Positions 8,645-16,191 of a stretch of 21,351 nt of DNA are shown here, in pieces; position 1 is the first letter of the stretch, and each line of letters begins with the position of its first letter. A program made the translations under genes and the position numbers. This DNA comes from Gammaproteobacteria bacterium UBA2168 (GTDB lineage Bacteria; Pseudomonadota; Gammaproteobacteria; Pseudomonadales; Azotimanducaceae). The notes below the pieces were generated by a model. It was given only the letters and a program-made list of their open reading frames with translations. It made no database searches and was not told where the DNA came from. The DNA is taken from NCBI GenBank assembly GCA_002327525.1, contig DCWG01000096.1:1-21351 (forward strand). The letters run 5' to 3'.

Positions 8645-10084
8645 TCACGTCAGGTCGGGGTGCTGGCGGTGGTGTTCGGTGGCCTCTTCGAAAGCGTGTG
8701 CGATGCGAAGCAGTGCGATGTCGGCGCGCGGAGCGCATACCAACTGGGCACCCACGGGCAGTCCGTCGTCAGTGAATCCTGCCGGTACCGATACCGCGGG
8801 GCAGGCTGTGGCGGAAACCGCACAGCAAACCGTCATCCAGTCGATGTAGGTATCGAAGGTGACGCCTTCGATCTCGTGTACCCAATCCAGTTCACCCGGG
8901 AAGGGTGGCAGCTGGGCCGCGGGACACAACAGCACGTCGTACTGCTCGAAGAAAGTCGTCACGCGCCGGTAGAGCTGCGTGCGCGCCACTTCCGAGCGGA
9001 TCAGCTCTTCGGTGGATAGGTGCATGCCCTTGTCGATGTTCCAGATGGCGGTGTCTTTCGCGTAATTGCGCCATTGCGGTACGCGGGCTTCCAGATCGCG
9101 TCCTAACAGTGATGTAGCCGCGGTGCGCTGGGTCTGGAAGATATTCATAGCGTCAGTGAGATCCGGACATGCGGCTTCGACGTGCCAGCCGAGGTCTGCG
9201 CACGCATCGGCGGCCTGCCTCAAGACGGTACGTACGTCGGCGTGTATCGGTAGCCCGCCGAGGTCTTCCGCGTACGCAACACGCAGGTCCACAGGTGCAG
9301 GACCTGCCAGCCACTGATCGGGATCGCCGGTCAGTGGTGCATCCAGGGGATCTTTCTTGTAGGCGCGTTGCTTTTCGTAGCAGCCGGTTTGCACCGCCAG
9401 CAAGCGGGCGGCGTCGGCAACCGTACGCGCCATGGGACCCAACGTGGACAGACGCCCTAGCCAGCCGAAAACGGTTTCTGCGGGCACGCGACCGATGGAT
9501 GGCCGAAATCCCACCACGTTGCAGAATGATGCCGGGTTGCGCAGAGATCCGCCCATGTCGCTGCCATCCGCCATCGCGAAGAAGCCGGCGGCGAGCGACG
9601 CTGCCGCACCCCCGCTGCTGCCGCCCGCGGAACGCTCGGATGCATAGGGGTTGGCGGTTCGCCCGAACAGGCTGTTGAACGTGTGGGAGCCAAGCCCGAA
9701 TTCAGGCGTGTTGGTCTTGCCAATGATAAGTGCGCCAGCGGCGCGCATGCGGCGCACCATTTCTGCATCCTGTGCGGGATGGTTGTCGGCGAATGGTACG
9801 AAACCCATGGTGGTCGGGAATCCGGCCGCATCGGCTAGATCTTTGACGGCTGTGGGGAGGCCGTGCAGGGGACCGAGCCGTGCACCGGTGGCGACCGTGA
9901 GATCGGCTTGTTCCGCCAGGTGCATCGCATTCGCCCGGGACAGGGGGTTTACGATGGCATTGATGGTCGGGTTGTGCGCCTCGATACGGTCGAGCGTCCA
10001 AGACATCAACTCGGCACACGTCAGCCGTTTGCTTCTGATGGCGGCGGACAGTTCCGCCACGCCCCACCACTCGGGATCGATCAC
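8645..10084 (-). CDS. Amidase signature family enzyme
   Basis: A 479-residue amidase with the Ser-cisSer-Lys triad: Lys81 in PTAVKDL, the cis-Ser in SAGGSSGGAAA (156/157) and nucleophile Ser180 in GSDMGGSLRNPAS. Length is normal for the family. These cytoplasmic enzymes hydrolyse carboxamides to acid plus ammonia, or transfer from them; the substrate is not readable, and the sequence lacks features that would make it GatA. It starts at GTG 10084, whose GTGA overlaps the phaR stop by 4 bp, implying coupled translation with phaR. The second amidase at 16188 differs in its serine motif (SSSGSG) and is not a recent duplicate. Confidence 0.9.
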   Translation of the reverse strand: MIDPEWWGVAELSAAIRSKRLTCAELMSWTLDRIEAHNPTINAIVNPLSRANAMHLAEQADLTVATGARLGPLHGLPTAVKDLADAAGFPTTMGFVPFADNHPAQDAEMVRRMRAAGALIIGKTNTPEFGLGSHTFNSLFGRTANPYASERSAGGSSGGAAASLAAGFFAMADGSDMGGSLRNPASFCNVVGFRPSIGRVPAETVFGWLGRLSTLGPMARTVADAARLLAVQTGCYEKQRAYKKDPLDAPLTGDPDQWLAGPAPVDLRVAYAEDLGGLPIHADVRTVLRQAADACADLGWHVEAACPDLTDAMNIFQTQRTAATSLLGRDLEARVPQWRNYAKDTAIWNIDKGMHLSTEELIRSEVARTQLYRRVTTFFEQYDVLLCPAAQLPPFPGELDWVHEIEGVTFDTYIDWMTVCCAVSATACPAVSVPAGFTDDGLPVGAQLVCAPRADIALLRIAHAFEEATEHHRQHPDLT

Positions 10085-10533
10085 GGCTTGCCGCGCGGAT
10101 CGTCAGATTCGTCGCCGTCCGGACTGGCATTGTCGCGTGGCGTCCATGGATTCTCGAATGCATCACGCATGAGGTTGAGCGGATTCAGCTCATTCAGCTG
10201 GCGCATGCGTTGGCGAAACTGATCCTGGTGATCTAGATAGGTGAGAATGCTCTGCTCTATGTAGCGAGACACGACCCCGCCCATGCGATCGCCGTAGAAG
10301 CGGATGATCTGTTCGATGGCTCGATTGGTGAGTACTGGCTCGTGCCCCTCGGCTTCCTGCTCTGCCAAGATCTGGAGCAGTACGGTGCGCGTGATGTTCT
10401 CGTCACTTCGCGCATCGTGCACTTGGACGCTCTCGCCGGCGATGATGAGTTTGCGCACATCATTAATGGTCACGTATTTGCTGTCGGACGTGTCATAGAG
10501 ACGCCGGTTGGGGTACTTCTTCAGGTGATGCAT
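10081..10533 (-). CDS. phaR: PhaR, polyhydroxyalkanoate synthesis repressor
   Basis: A 150-residue protein. The start MHHLKKYPNRRLYDT followed by KYVTINDVRKLI is the PHB accumulation regulator N-terminal DNA-binding domain (residues 4-60). The following helical segment, RAIEQIIRFYGDRMGGVVSR then IEQSIL, is the PHB_acc domain, with an acidic low-complexity tail. Family members repress phasin and PHA genes and are released when they bind PHA. The frame is open to 10656. ATG 10533 gives the normal family N-terminus and has AGGG just upstream (short spacing); ATG 10551 is the alternative. It is divergent from the phasin gene and overlaps the downstream amidase at GTGA. Confidence 0.92.
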   Translation of the reverse strand: MHHLKKYPNRRLYDTSDSKYVTINDVRKLIIAGESVQVHDARSDENITRTVLLQILAEQEAEGHEPVLTNRAIEQIIRFYGDRMGGVVSRYIEQSILTYLDHQDQFRQRMRQLNELNPLNLMRDAFENPWTPRDNASPDGDESDDPRGKP

Positions 10534-10714
10534 GCGCCCTCGGCCCGTCATCCTCTCTGGTCGCGGGAGTGTGGCGCAAATCACCCTACCGGGCAACACG
10601 ACATGATGCGCTGCAATACCGAATCGAGTGTATTCCTGCAAATCTGAACGGGCCAAGCGCGCGGAAACCTCTGGCTTGGGCTGTTGCGACGCAGTAATAT
10701 TTCACGCTTATTCA

Positions 10715-10724
10715 CCTAATTAGG
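10715..10724. promoter_or_regulatory. Perfect 10-bp palindrome CCTAATTAGG upstream of the phasin promoter
   Basis: CCTAATTAGG is its own reverse complement and lies 25 bases upstream of the TATAAA box in the AT-rich part of the phaR-phasin intergenic region. It could be a protein-binding site, but no family match is known to me. Confidence 0.3.
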
Positions 10725-10748
10725 CTGTATGCGCCGTTTTTACTGGGG

Positions 10749-10754
10749 TATAAA
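10749..10754 (+). promoter_or_regulatory. Candidate -10 element of the phasin promoter
   Basis: TATAAA lies in an AT-rich stretch between phaR and the phasin gene, 119 bases before the phasin start codon. No good -35 hexamer is visible 17 bases upstream (TGTATG at 10726-10731 is weak). The position relative to the TGCA palindromes just downstream would suit steric repression. Confidence 0.4.
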
Positions 10755-10758
10755 AGTG

Positions 10759-10809
10759 TTGCATTGCAATATGCTGTTGTGCACAATACTCAGCCATTGT
10801 GCATCGCAA
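10759..10809. promoter_or_regulatory. Three TGCA-centred palindromes, candidate PhaR operators
   Basis: TTGCATTGCAA (10759-10769) and TTGTGCACAA (10777-10786) are perfect palindromes. TTGTGCATCGCAA (10797-10809) is an imperfect one. Their centres are about 18 and 21-22 bp apart, close to two helical turns. All share a TTG-purine/pyrimidine-GCA core. Known PhaR sites in other proteobacteria are also TGC/GCA-based inverted repeats. Position just past TATAAA and upstream of the phasin supports operator function; direct proof is lacking. Confidence 0.5.
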
Positions 10810-10832
10810 CACGGCGCAAGAAGTAGATTGAA

Positions 10833-10858
10833 ATCCAATCAGATAATCCAATCAGATA
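10833..10858 (+). repeat. Perfect 13-bp tandem duplication in the phasin leader
   Basis: ATCCAATCAGATA occurs twice head to tail (10833-10845 and 10846-10858), ending two bases before the GAGGAG ribosome site at 10861-10866. It lies in the untranslated leader if transcription starts near 10762. It may be a recent slippage duplication or a leader element affecting translation. Confidence 0.7.
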
Positions 10859-10872
10859 AAGAGGAGCCGGAA

Positions 10873-11196
10873 ATGAGCATCATTGAGAAACAAGTACAGC
10901 TTGGTCGGGAACTGTTCGAAATCAACGCTGCAACCGTACGCCGTCTGGTCGAGCTGCAGAGCGAAGGCGTGAAACAGTACTTCGAAACCAATCAAGATTT
11001 CGCCAAGAGGCTGCCGGAAGTGAAGGACGTATCGTCCTTCGTCGAGCTGCAGCGTGAGTACGGCAAAACCGTATGGTCCAACACCCAGGAAGGCTGGCAG
11101 TCCGGCGGCGAAGTCGTTCGCGAAGCAGTGGAAAATGCTGGTGCGGCCGTACGCTCTGCGTTCAATGCCGAGGAGCCCGCTGCAGAAACGGCCTGA
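10873..11196 (+). CDS. Phasin family protein (PHA granule-associated)
   Basis: A 107-residue, highly helical protein beginning MSIIEKQVQLGRELFEIN. It has amphipathic heptad-like helices (residues about 5-50 and 60-95) and the sequence LQREYGKTVWSNTQEG typical of the phasin_2 group, ending in an Ala/Glu-rich tail. Phasins coat polyhydroxyalkanoate granules and control their size. ATG 10873 is chosen because GAGGAG lies six bases upstream; the longer frame from 10729 runs through the promoter. Divergent phaR and the TGCA palindromes indicate PhaR control. No PHA synthase is in the window. Confidence 0.9.
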   Translation: MSIIEKQVQLGRELFEINAATVRRLVELQSEGVKQYFETNQDFAKRLPEVKDVSSFVELQREYGKTVWSNTQEGWQSGGEVVREAVENAGAAVRSAFNAEEPAAETA

Positions 11197-11390
11197 ACGC
11201 CGACCTCTGTAAAAGCTGACGGGCACAGATCCGCCAGCCGCCAAAGCACTCCTCAAGCGGGCCTTGCGCGTCGGGATTGGAATGCCGATGTCTGTTGGGG
11301 GGCCGGGTTCGGACTGGAGTCTGCCGTGCCTTTCAGACTCTTAGGTTCGAAGACATGGGGTCAGAGTTACGTGCCAGGGCAGACACTACG

Positions 11391-11407
11391 TCGGGCGCTC
11401 AGCCCGA
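11391..11407. other. Hairpin between convergent phasin and lipase genes
   Basis: TCGGGC-GCTCA-GCCCGA is a perfect 6-bp stem with a 5-base loop, located 12 bases past the lipase stop. It has no T-run on either side, so it would be at best a weak bidirectional transcript end. The rest of 11197-11418 holds no gene that I can support. Confidence 0.35.
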
Positions 11408-11418
11408 TAGGGCGAGAT

Positions 11419-12333
11419 CTAACTAAACTGCTTGTCCAGCCATGCGACCAGGTCGCCCACCACTTCCTCGGCGTTGGTTTCGTTGAACATCTCGTGGCGG
11501 CCGCCCGGGTAGAGTTTCATCTTGAAGTCGAGGCCCGCAGCGCGGTAGCGATCCGAGAGCCGGGTCAGGTTCTTGCTCTCGTCGTGCACGGGGTCATCGG
11601 CGCCACAGAAGATGTAGATGGGTAGGTCGGTAGGGATGGTGGCAATGTTCCCCTTGCGAGCCGCTTCACGGGCCCCGCTGAATAGATTTACCAGAGAACC
11701 CGTGCGCAGTACGAAGCCGCACAGAGGGTCGTTCACGTACTGCCGGACCTGTTCCGCGTCACGGGAGAGCCATTCGAAACCGGTGGCATCCGGGCCGTCG
11801 AAATTCTCGTTGGCGCTGCCGAACAGCATGTTCTGCATCATCTCGCTGTCCGCACCCGGTCCGAGGCGCCACCGCTCGAATAGGGCGATAAGGGTGCTCA
11901 GCAGTGTCTGAAGCGGCGGTCGGATGCCGGGCGTACCCGACAAAACGGCCGCATCGAGAGTGTGCCCGAAGCGGCACAGGTACTGCATGGCCATCATGGA
12001 GCCCATGCTGTGACCCAGCAGCACGCACGAAAGACCCGGGTGGCTGGTTGCGATGTTCTCGTTGATCAGGCGCGCGTCGTCGATGAGACGGTTCCAGCCG
12101 TCTACTCCCATATCGCCGGGCAGTGTGGGATCAGTCTGCCCATGGCCACGGTGATCGTTGCCGTACACCAGGTAACCAGCTTCATTGAGTGCCCGTGCGG
12201 TCGCATCATAGCGTGCTATGTGCTCGCCCATCCCGTGAGCCAGTTGCACCACTGCCGTGGGTTGCTCGCAAGAGAGCCAGCGCACGCAGTGGATGCTTTT
12301 GCCGTCTCGCGCAGTTATCGAAAACGTATCCAT
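11419..12333 (-). CDS. Alpha/beta hydrolase, monoacylglycerol lipase / lysophospholipase-like
   Basis: A 304-residue hydrolase of the Hydrolase_4 (PldB/MGL) type. HGMGEH at 33-38 is the oxyanion motif of this group. The nucleophile is Ser109 in LLGHSMGS, with Asp247 in GADDPV and His280 in GGRHEMFNE completing the triad. An NDHRGHGQT segment at 59-67 is also typical. It should cleave monoacylglycerols or lysophospholipids in the cytoplasm. No signal peptide is seen. Its ATG shares one base with the TAA of the upstream HAD gene (TAATG), so the two are co-transcribed and translation is probably coupled. Confidence 0.88.
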   Translation of the reverse strand: MDTFSITARDGKSIHCVRWLSCEQPTAVVQLAHGMGEHIARYDATARALNEAGYLVYGNDHRGHGQTDPTLPGDMGVDGWNRLIDDARLINENIATSHPGLSCVLLGHSMGSMMAMQYLCRFGHTLDAAVLSGTPGIRPPLQTLLSTLIALFERWRLGPGADSEMMQNMLFGSANENFDGPDATGFEWLSRDAEQVRQYVNDPLCGFVLRTGSLVNLFSGAREAARKGNIATIPTDLPIYIFCGADDPVHDESKNLTRLSDRYRAAGLDFKMKLYPGGRHEMFNETNAEEVVGDLVAWLDKQFS

Positions 12334-13139
12334 TAGCGAAAGTCTCCGTGTTCGAGTAGGTGATTCACCGCGTGCGCCACACCGGCTTCCACGTTGCTGC
12401 GGCTGACGAACGTGGCCGCACGACGAACCTCGTCCTCGGCCTGTCCCATGGCCACCGCAGCACCGGCGATCTCGAACATCGCGAGGTCGTTTTCCGCATC
12501 ACCGAACGCGACCGCCTGCCGGGCCTCGAGACCCATGTGGTCGCAAGCGGCCTGCAGTGCGGTGCCTTTGTGCGCACCCTTGTGGGTGATCATGACGATG
12601 ATGCGTCCGGTGGGGCCCACGGAGTCGAGGATGTTCACCTCGTGCTGCCATCGTGGTTTCAGTTCTTTCCGGATGAGTTCGTTGATCCGCGTCCCCTGAA
12701 TCGCCGCGGCACGGGGCAGATTGCCAGGGGATACGCTGAGTTGGGGTACCCAGGTCATTTCATCGCCCATCGCGTCCTGATCGGGCTCGCCATCGAGTTT
12801 GAGCAATACGTCTGCGCCGAGAGTAATGGTTGCTATACAGCGGTTGTCGTTGCACATGGCAAACAACTCTTCGGTGAAGGCTTCAGGCAGCCTGAGGTCG
12901 AGAACGTCGCACGATGTGGCCGGATCGTAAACCTGCGCCCCGGAACAGGCGATTACCGGCCCCTCTATACCGATGGTCTGTGCCACGCCGAGCGCCATTT
13001 CCTTCCAGCGGGCAGTGGCGATGATGATGCGGTAGCCTTGGTCCCGGGCTGATCGCAGGGCGTCGATATTCGGCTCGGGAATGGACTCGCCATCGAGCAG
13101 TGTGCCATCGAGGTCGATGGCCAGGGCTTTGTACTTCAC
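12333..13139 (-). CDS. Cof-type HAD-superfamily phosphatase
   Basis: About 268 residues with all four HAD motifs: DLDGTLLDG (nucleophile Asp9, acid Asp11), IATAR (motif II), the Lys of KGTALQ (motif III) and GDAENDLAMF (motif IV). A large C2 cap between motifs II and III marks the Cof/type IIB group, which dephosphorylates sugar phosphates, FMN or similar cytoplasmic metabolites. The frame extends to 13265. GTG 13139 is preferred because GAGGA sits six bases upstream and the protein then starts directly with the first strand (MKYKALAIDLDG), as in relatives. It is coupled to the lipase-like gene by TAATG. Confidence 0.87.
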   Translation of the reverse strand: MKYKALAIDLDGTLLDGESIPEPNIDALRSARDQGYRIIIATARWKEMALGVAQTIGIEGPVIACSGAQVYDPATSCDVLDLRLPEAFTEELFAMCNDNRCIATITLGADVLLKLDGEPDQDAMGDEMTWVPQLSVSPGNLPRAAAIQGTRINELIRKELKPRWQHEVNILDSVGPTGRIIVMITHKGAHKGTALQAACDHMGLEARQAVAFGDAENDLAMFEIAGAAVAMGQAEDEVRRAATFVSRSNVEAGVAHAVNHLLEHGDFR

Positions 13140-13355
13140 GATGGGTCCTCGCTTTTTTTCGCTCGTATCTGCTCGTTTCGGGGTAACGGGCATGGGCGCG
13201 CAGGATAGCAAGGCCTGGCGGCGGATTTCGACGTCCGGGGAATTCTCTGGCAAGACCGGGGGCACTTAATCGGGGTCAAGCGCGACTGATATAAAACGGA
13301 CGCGCGGCGTGCGAGGGTTGCTCGTGCGCAACGATACAGCCAACCAGAGCAAGGG

Positions 13356-13605
13356 GTGGCAAGGCTGACAATATCGGATCTGAGTAAGACCTATCTCGGG
13401 GACGTGCACGCGTTGGATAGTGTGAGTCTCGATATCTCTAAGGGTATGTTCGGAGGTGTTGGGACCCAACGGTGCCGGCAAGTCCACGCTGATGCGTACC
13501 ATCGCGAGGCTGCAGCAACCCGACTCGGGCACCATATCTCTGGACGGGCTCGATGTGCTGGCCCACAAGGCGGAACTGCAGCGCTGCTCTTTTCGACGGG
13601 GGTGA
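13356..13605 (+). pseudogene. ABC transporter ATP-binding protein, N-terminal fragment with frameshift
   Basis: From GTG 13356 the frame reads a typical ABC ATPase start (LTISDLSKTYLGDVHALDSV, then [10 protein letters not shown]). One extra G in the run at 13455-13456 then shifts the frame. The next frame continues with [20 protein letters not shown] (Walker A) and [20 protein letters not shown] up to about LQRC. It then ends CSFRRG at TGA 13603-13605. The Q-loop, signature, Walker B and H-loop are absent. The wording [21 protein letters not shown] is characteristic of a bacterial family usually paired with an ABC-2-type permease, which is not present. Dead on two counts: frameshift and loss of the 3' two thirds. 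Confidence 0.8.
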
Positions 13606-13751
13606 GTACGACCAACTACCTGCTTGGCATGTTCGCGGGCGGTGTCCTGTTCGCCACGCTGGTCGGGGTGGCCGCAGTGATGGGATCGCTGGTTGGAAGC
13701 CTGATGCCCGGACTCGATCAGGCGCGCTCCCGTCGGAGAGCGAGGCGGTGA
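13602..13751 (+). pseudogene. Possible C-terminal membrane-protein remnant
   Basis: Continuing past the ABC relic, the frame from GTG 13602 encodes about 49 residues with one long hydrophobic segment, LLGMFAGGVLFATLVGVAAV, followed by a basic tail ending ARSRRRARR. It could be the last helix of a membrane protein fused to the ABC relic by a deletion, perhaps its permease, but I recognise no family. Bases 13752-13903 contain nothing I can support apart from the ribosome site of the next gene. Confidence 0.3.
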
Positions 13752-13903
13752 GGGTATCCGTTGCACCGGCCTTGATACCAACGTACACACTTCACCGTGC
13801 GCTCGGAGGTGTCGGCGGGTGCCATGAACCATGCCATATCAGGGCTAGTTCTGATTGAATTCGCGGTACGATTGACGCCTCGTCAACGCCGAAAGGGGAG
13901 CCT

Positions 13904-14686
13904 ATGGACGTCAGCTCGTTTTTCACTGATCACTGGAAAGACATCGAGGATGAGCGCATCGCGCGCTATGAGCAGATGTTCGTCTGGCGTGAGGGCCAGC
14001 GGGCGCTGCTCGCGCCCGCGCGGCTCGAAGCCGGGCACGCGGTGCTCGATCTCGGCGCCGGTCCCGGCTTTTTTGCGCTGGCACTCGCGGAAATGGTTAG
14101 CCCTGGCGGTTCAGTGAAGGGTGTCGACATCAACGAACGCTTCGTTACGGACGCCAATGCGCGAGCCGCCGACCTGGAAAATGTCGGATTTCACCACGTG
14201 GTAGATCACAGACTGCCGTTTCCGGATGACCACTTCGATCGTGTTATATGCAAGAACGTACTCGAGTACGTACCCGATCTCGACGCGACGCTGGCAGAGT
14301 GCCGCCGCGTACTGAAACCGGGCGGACGTATCCACGTCATCGACAGCGACTGGGGCTTCGTGGTCGTGGAACCCTGGGGCAAGGAGAATGTGGACCGCTT
14401 CTTCCAGGCCGCGGCACCGGCATTCAACGAACCGAACATCGGCCGCCTGGTCCCCGGGGCGCTGGCGCGCACCGGTTTTGTCAGGGTGGAGGTGCAACTG
14501 TCCGGATTCGTCGATCGCGAGGGGACCGGCTTGAATGTGTTGACCAATATGGCCGGCTACATCGCTACGTTCGACACGCTGCCCGCTGATGAGGTTGGCA
14601 CATTGCTGGATCAGTGCCGTACCGGTATCGCAGACGGTTCGTACATGTTCTGCCTACCGCAGTTTCTGGTGAGTGCCCACAAGTAG
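13904..14686 (+). CDS. Class I SAM-dependent methyltransferase
   Basis: A 260-residue protein. VLDLGAGPG at 48-55 is motif I, Asp75 in VKGVDINER is the ribose-binding acid, LPFPDDHFDRVICKNVLEYV is the motif II/III region, and RVLKPGGRIHVID is the post-motif strand of Methyltransf_11-type enzymes. It should transfer a methyl group from SAM to a small molecule; the acceptor is unknown. The start is supported by GGGGAG just upstream. It is the first of three co-directional genes (66-bp gap to the FAD enzyme), so it may modify a metabolite of that pathway. Confidence 0.85.
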   Translation: MDVSSFFTDHWKDIEDERIARYEQMFVWREGQRALLAPARLEAGHAVLDLGAGPGFFALALAEMVSPGGSVKGVDINERFVTDANARAADLENVGFHHVVDHRLPFPDDHFDRVICKNVLEYVPDLDATLAECRRVLKPGGRIHVIDSDWGFVVVEPWGKENVDRFFQAAAPAFNEPNIGRLVPGALARTGFVRVEVQLSGFVDREGTGLNVLTNMAGYIATFDTLPADEVGTLLDQCRTGIADGSYMFCLPQFLVSAHK

Positions 14687-14752
14687 GCGTATTCTCGCTC
14701 GGCTGGCGGGCAGTTTCGACGGCATCTCGACAATGTCAGATACGGGGGCGGC

Positions 14753-16165
14753 ATGGCAGAAGGGCATTCGGACAGCGATTCGAGGTCAGACGCTGTAGTC
14801 GAGGCGCTGACTGAGGCGCTGGGTGACGATTGCGTAATGACAGGTGACGAGGTGAATGGCCGAGCCGCGGGTATATGGCGCTCCGATACCATCCAGGCGA
14901 AGGCACTGCTGCGGCCGCGTACCACTGAACAGGTATCCCGAGCCGTGCGGATCTGTCATCGACATGACCAGAGCGTCGTTGCCCACGGAGGATTGACCGG
15001 GCTCGTGGAGAGCGCTGTTACAACACCTGATGACATCGTGCTCTCGCTCGAACGCATGAACGCGATAGAAGCCATCAATCCGGTTGATCGCACCGCCGTA
15101 GTGCAAAGTGGCGTGGTGCTGCAGGCGCTTCAGGAGGCGGTGGAGGAGCTTGGCATGTTCTATCCGATCGATCTCGGTGCCCGCGGCAGCGCTACGATCG
15201 GCGGCAATATCTCCACCAACGCGGGTGGGAACAGGGTTATCCGCTATGGCATGACCCGTGACATGGTGCTGGGGGTGGAGGCGGTGTTGGCGGACGGTAC
15301 CGTGCTGTCGTCGATGAACCACATGATCAAGAACAACGCCGGCTACGATTTAAAGCATCTGTTCATCGGCAGCGAGGGTACGCTCGGTATCGTGACGAGG
15401 GCTGTTTTGCGCCTGCGCGAAAAGCCCGTCCAACAGGCGACGATGTTCGTTGCAGTCGATGCATTCGACAAAATGGGAGACTTCCTCAAGTACATGGATG
15501 CCTCCACGGGCGGGGCGCTGTCCGCTTTCGAAGTGATGTGGAACAACTTCTACACTCTCGTCACGACACAACCCGCAGCCAACCAGCCACCGCTGCCGCG
15601 CGAATATCCGTACTACGTGCTGGTCGAGGTCATGGGCGTAGAGGAGGAAACGCTTGAGGAAGCGCTGGCAGCTGCGTTCGAGCAGGAGTTGATTGCCGAT
15701 GCCGTGGTGGCGCGCTCGGAAGCGCAGCGTTTGCAGCTATGGGCGCTGCGCGACGATGTGGAACAGTGTTTCCGCTACGCGCCGGTATTCACTTTCGACG
15801 TCAGCCTGCGCATTTCTTTCATGGAAGAATACGTGACGGAAGTCAATCGGCGGCTGCAGGCCGAGTACGAAGAGGTGCGCAACTTCACGCTCGGACACAT
15901 GGGTGATGGAAATCTGCATTTCGTGGTTTCCGTGGGTGAGGGTGGGCCTGATCATCGGCGTCGTGTCGAGGCCTGTGTGTACGAACCACTGGCGGCTATC
16001 AGTGGATCGATCTCAGCGGAGCATGGGGTTGGGTTGGAGAAAAAGCCGTGGCTGCACATCGCCCGCGACGAGGGTGAAATTGGTCTCATGCGTGTGGTCA
16101 AACAGGCGCTGGATCCAAAAGGGATACTCAATCCCGGCAAGGTCTTCGACATGGAGCGTACGTGA
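14753..16165 (+). CDS. FAD-linked 2-hydroxyacid dehydrogenase, GlcD / D-lactate dehydrogenase family
   Basis: A 470-residue flavoprotein with a PCMH FAD-binding domain at about 45-225, including HGGLTGL (78-84), ARGSATIGGNISTNAGGN (143-160) and IGSEGTLGIVTRAVLRL. It is followed by a FAD-oxidase C-terminal domain with GHMGDGNLHF and SAEHGVGLEKK, which supply metal and substrate contacts in this family. Relatives oxidise D-2-hydroxyacids such as glycolate, D-lactate or D-2-hydroxyglutarate and pass electrons to a quinone or electron-transfer flavoprotein. No GlcE/GlcF partner is adjacent, so it is a single-subunit type. The ATG is preceded only by a weak GGGGG site. Its TGA overlaps the start of an 8-codon mini-ORF that leads into the downstream amidase. 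Confidence 0.9.
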   Translation: MAEGHSDSDSRSDAVVEALTEALGDDCVMTGDEVNGRAAGIWRSDTIQAKALLRPRTTEQVSRAVRICHRHDQSVVAHGGLTGLVESAVTTPDDIVLSLERMNAIEAINPVDRTAVVQSGVVLQALQEAVEELGMFYPIDLGARGSATIGGNISTNAGGNRVIRYGMTRDMVLGVEAVLADGTVLSSMNHMIKNNAGYDLKHLFIGSEGTLGIVTRAVLRLREKPVQQATMFVAVDAFDKMGDFLKYMDASTGGALSAFEVMWNNFYTLVTTQPAANQPPLPREYPYYVLVEVMGVEEETLEEALAAAFEQELIADAVVARSEAQRLQLWALRDDVEQCFRYAPVFTFDVSLRISFMEEYVTEVNRRLQAEYEEVRNFTLGHMGDGNLHFVVSVGEGGPDHRRRVEACVYEPLAAISGSISAEHGVGLEKKPWLHIARDEGEIGLMRVVKQALDPKGILNPGKVFDMERT

Positions 16166-16191
16166 TGATCGAGCGAGAAATGCAGCAATGA
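16165..16191 (+). other. Eight-codon mini-ORF bridging the FAD dehydrogenase and the amidase
   Basis: ATG 16165 overlaps the dehydrogenase stop by one base (TGATG) and has GGAG (16153-16156) eight bases upstream. It encodes MIEREMQQ and ends at TGA 16189-16191, overlapping the amidase ATG as ATGA. The amidase start itself has only a weak ribosome site, so ribosomes could be relayed by termination and re-initiation. The peptide is unlikely to have its own function. Confidence 0.4.

Noticed and set aside
11351..11370. Motif AGACATGGGGTCAGAGTTAC, like a sequence often seen near REP-associated transposases
   Set aside because: Only one copy in the window and no transposase nearby; resemblance is from memory only.
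12360..13052. 230-residue plus-strand frame opposite the HAD phosphatase
   Set aside because: Shadow of an intact gene with all four HAD motifs; no ribosome site or recognisable domain.
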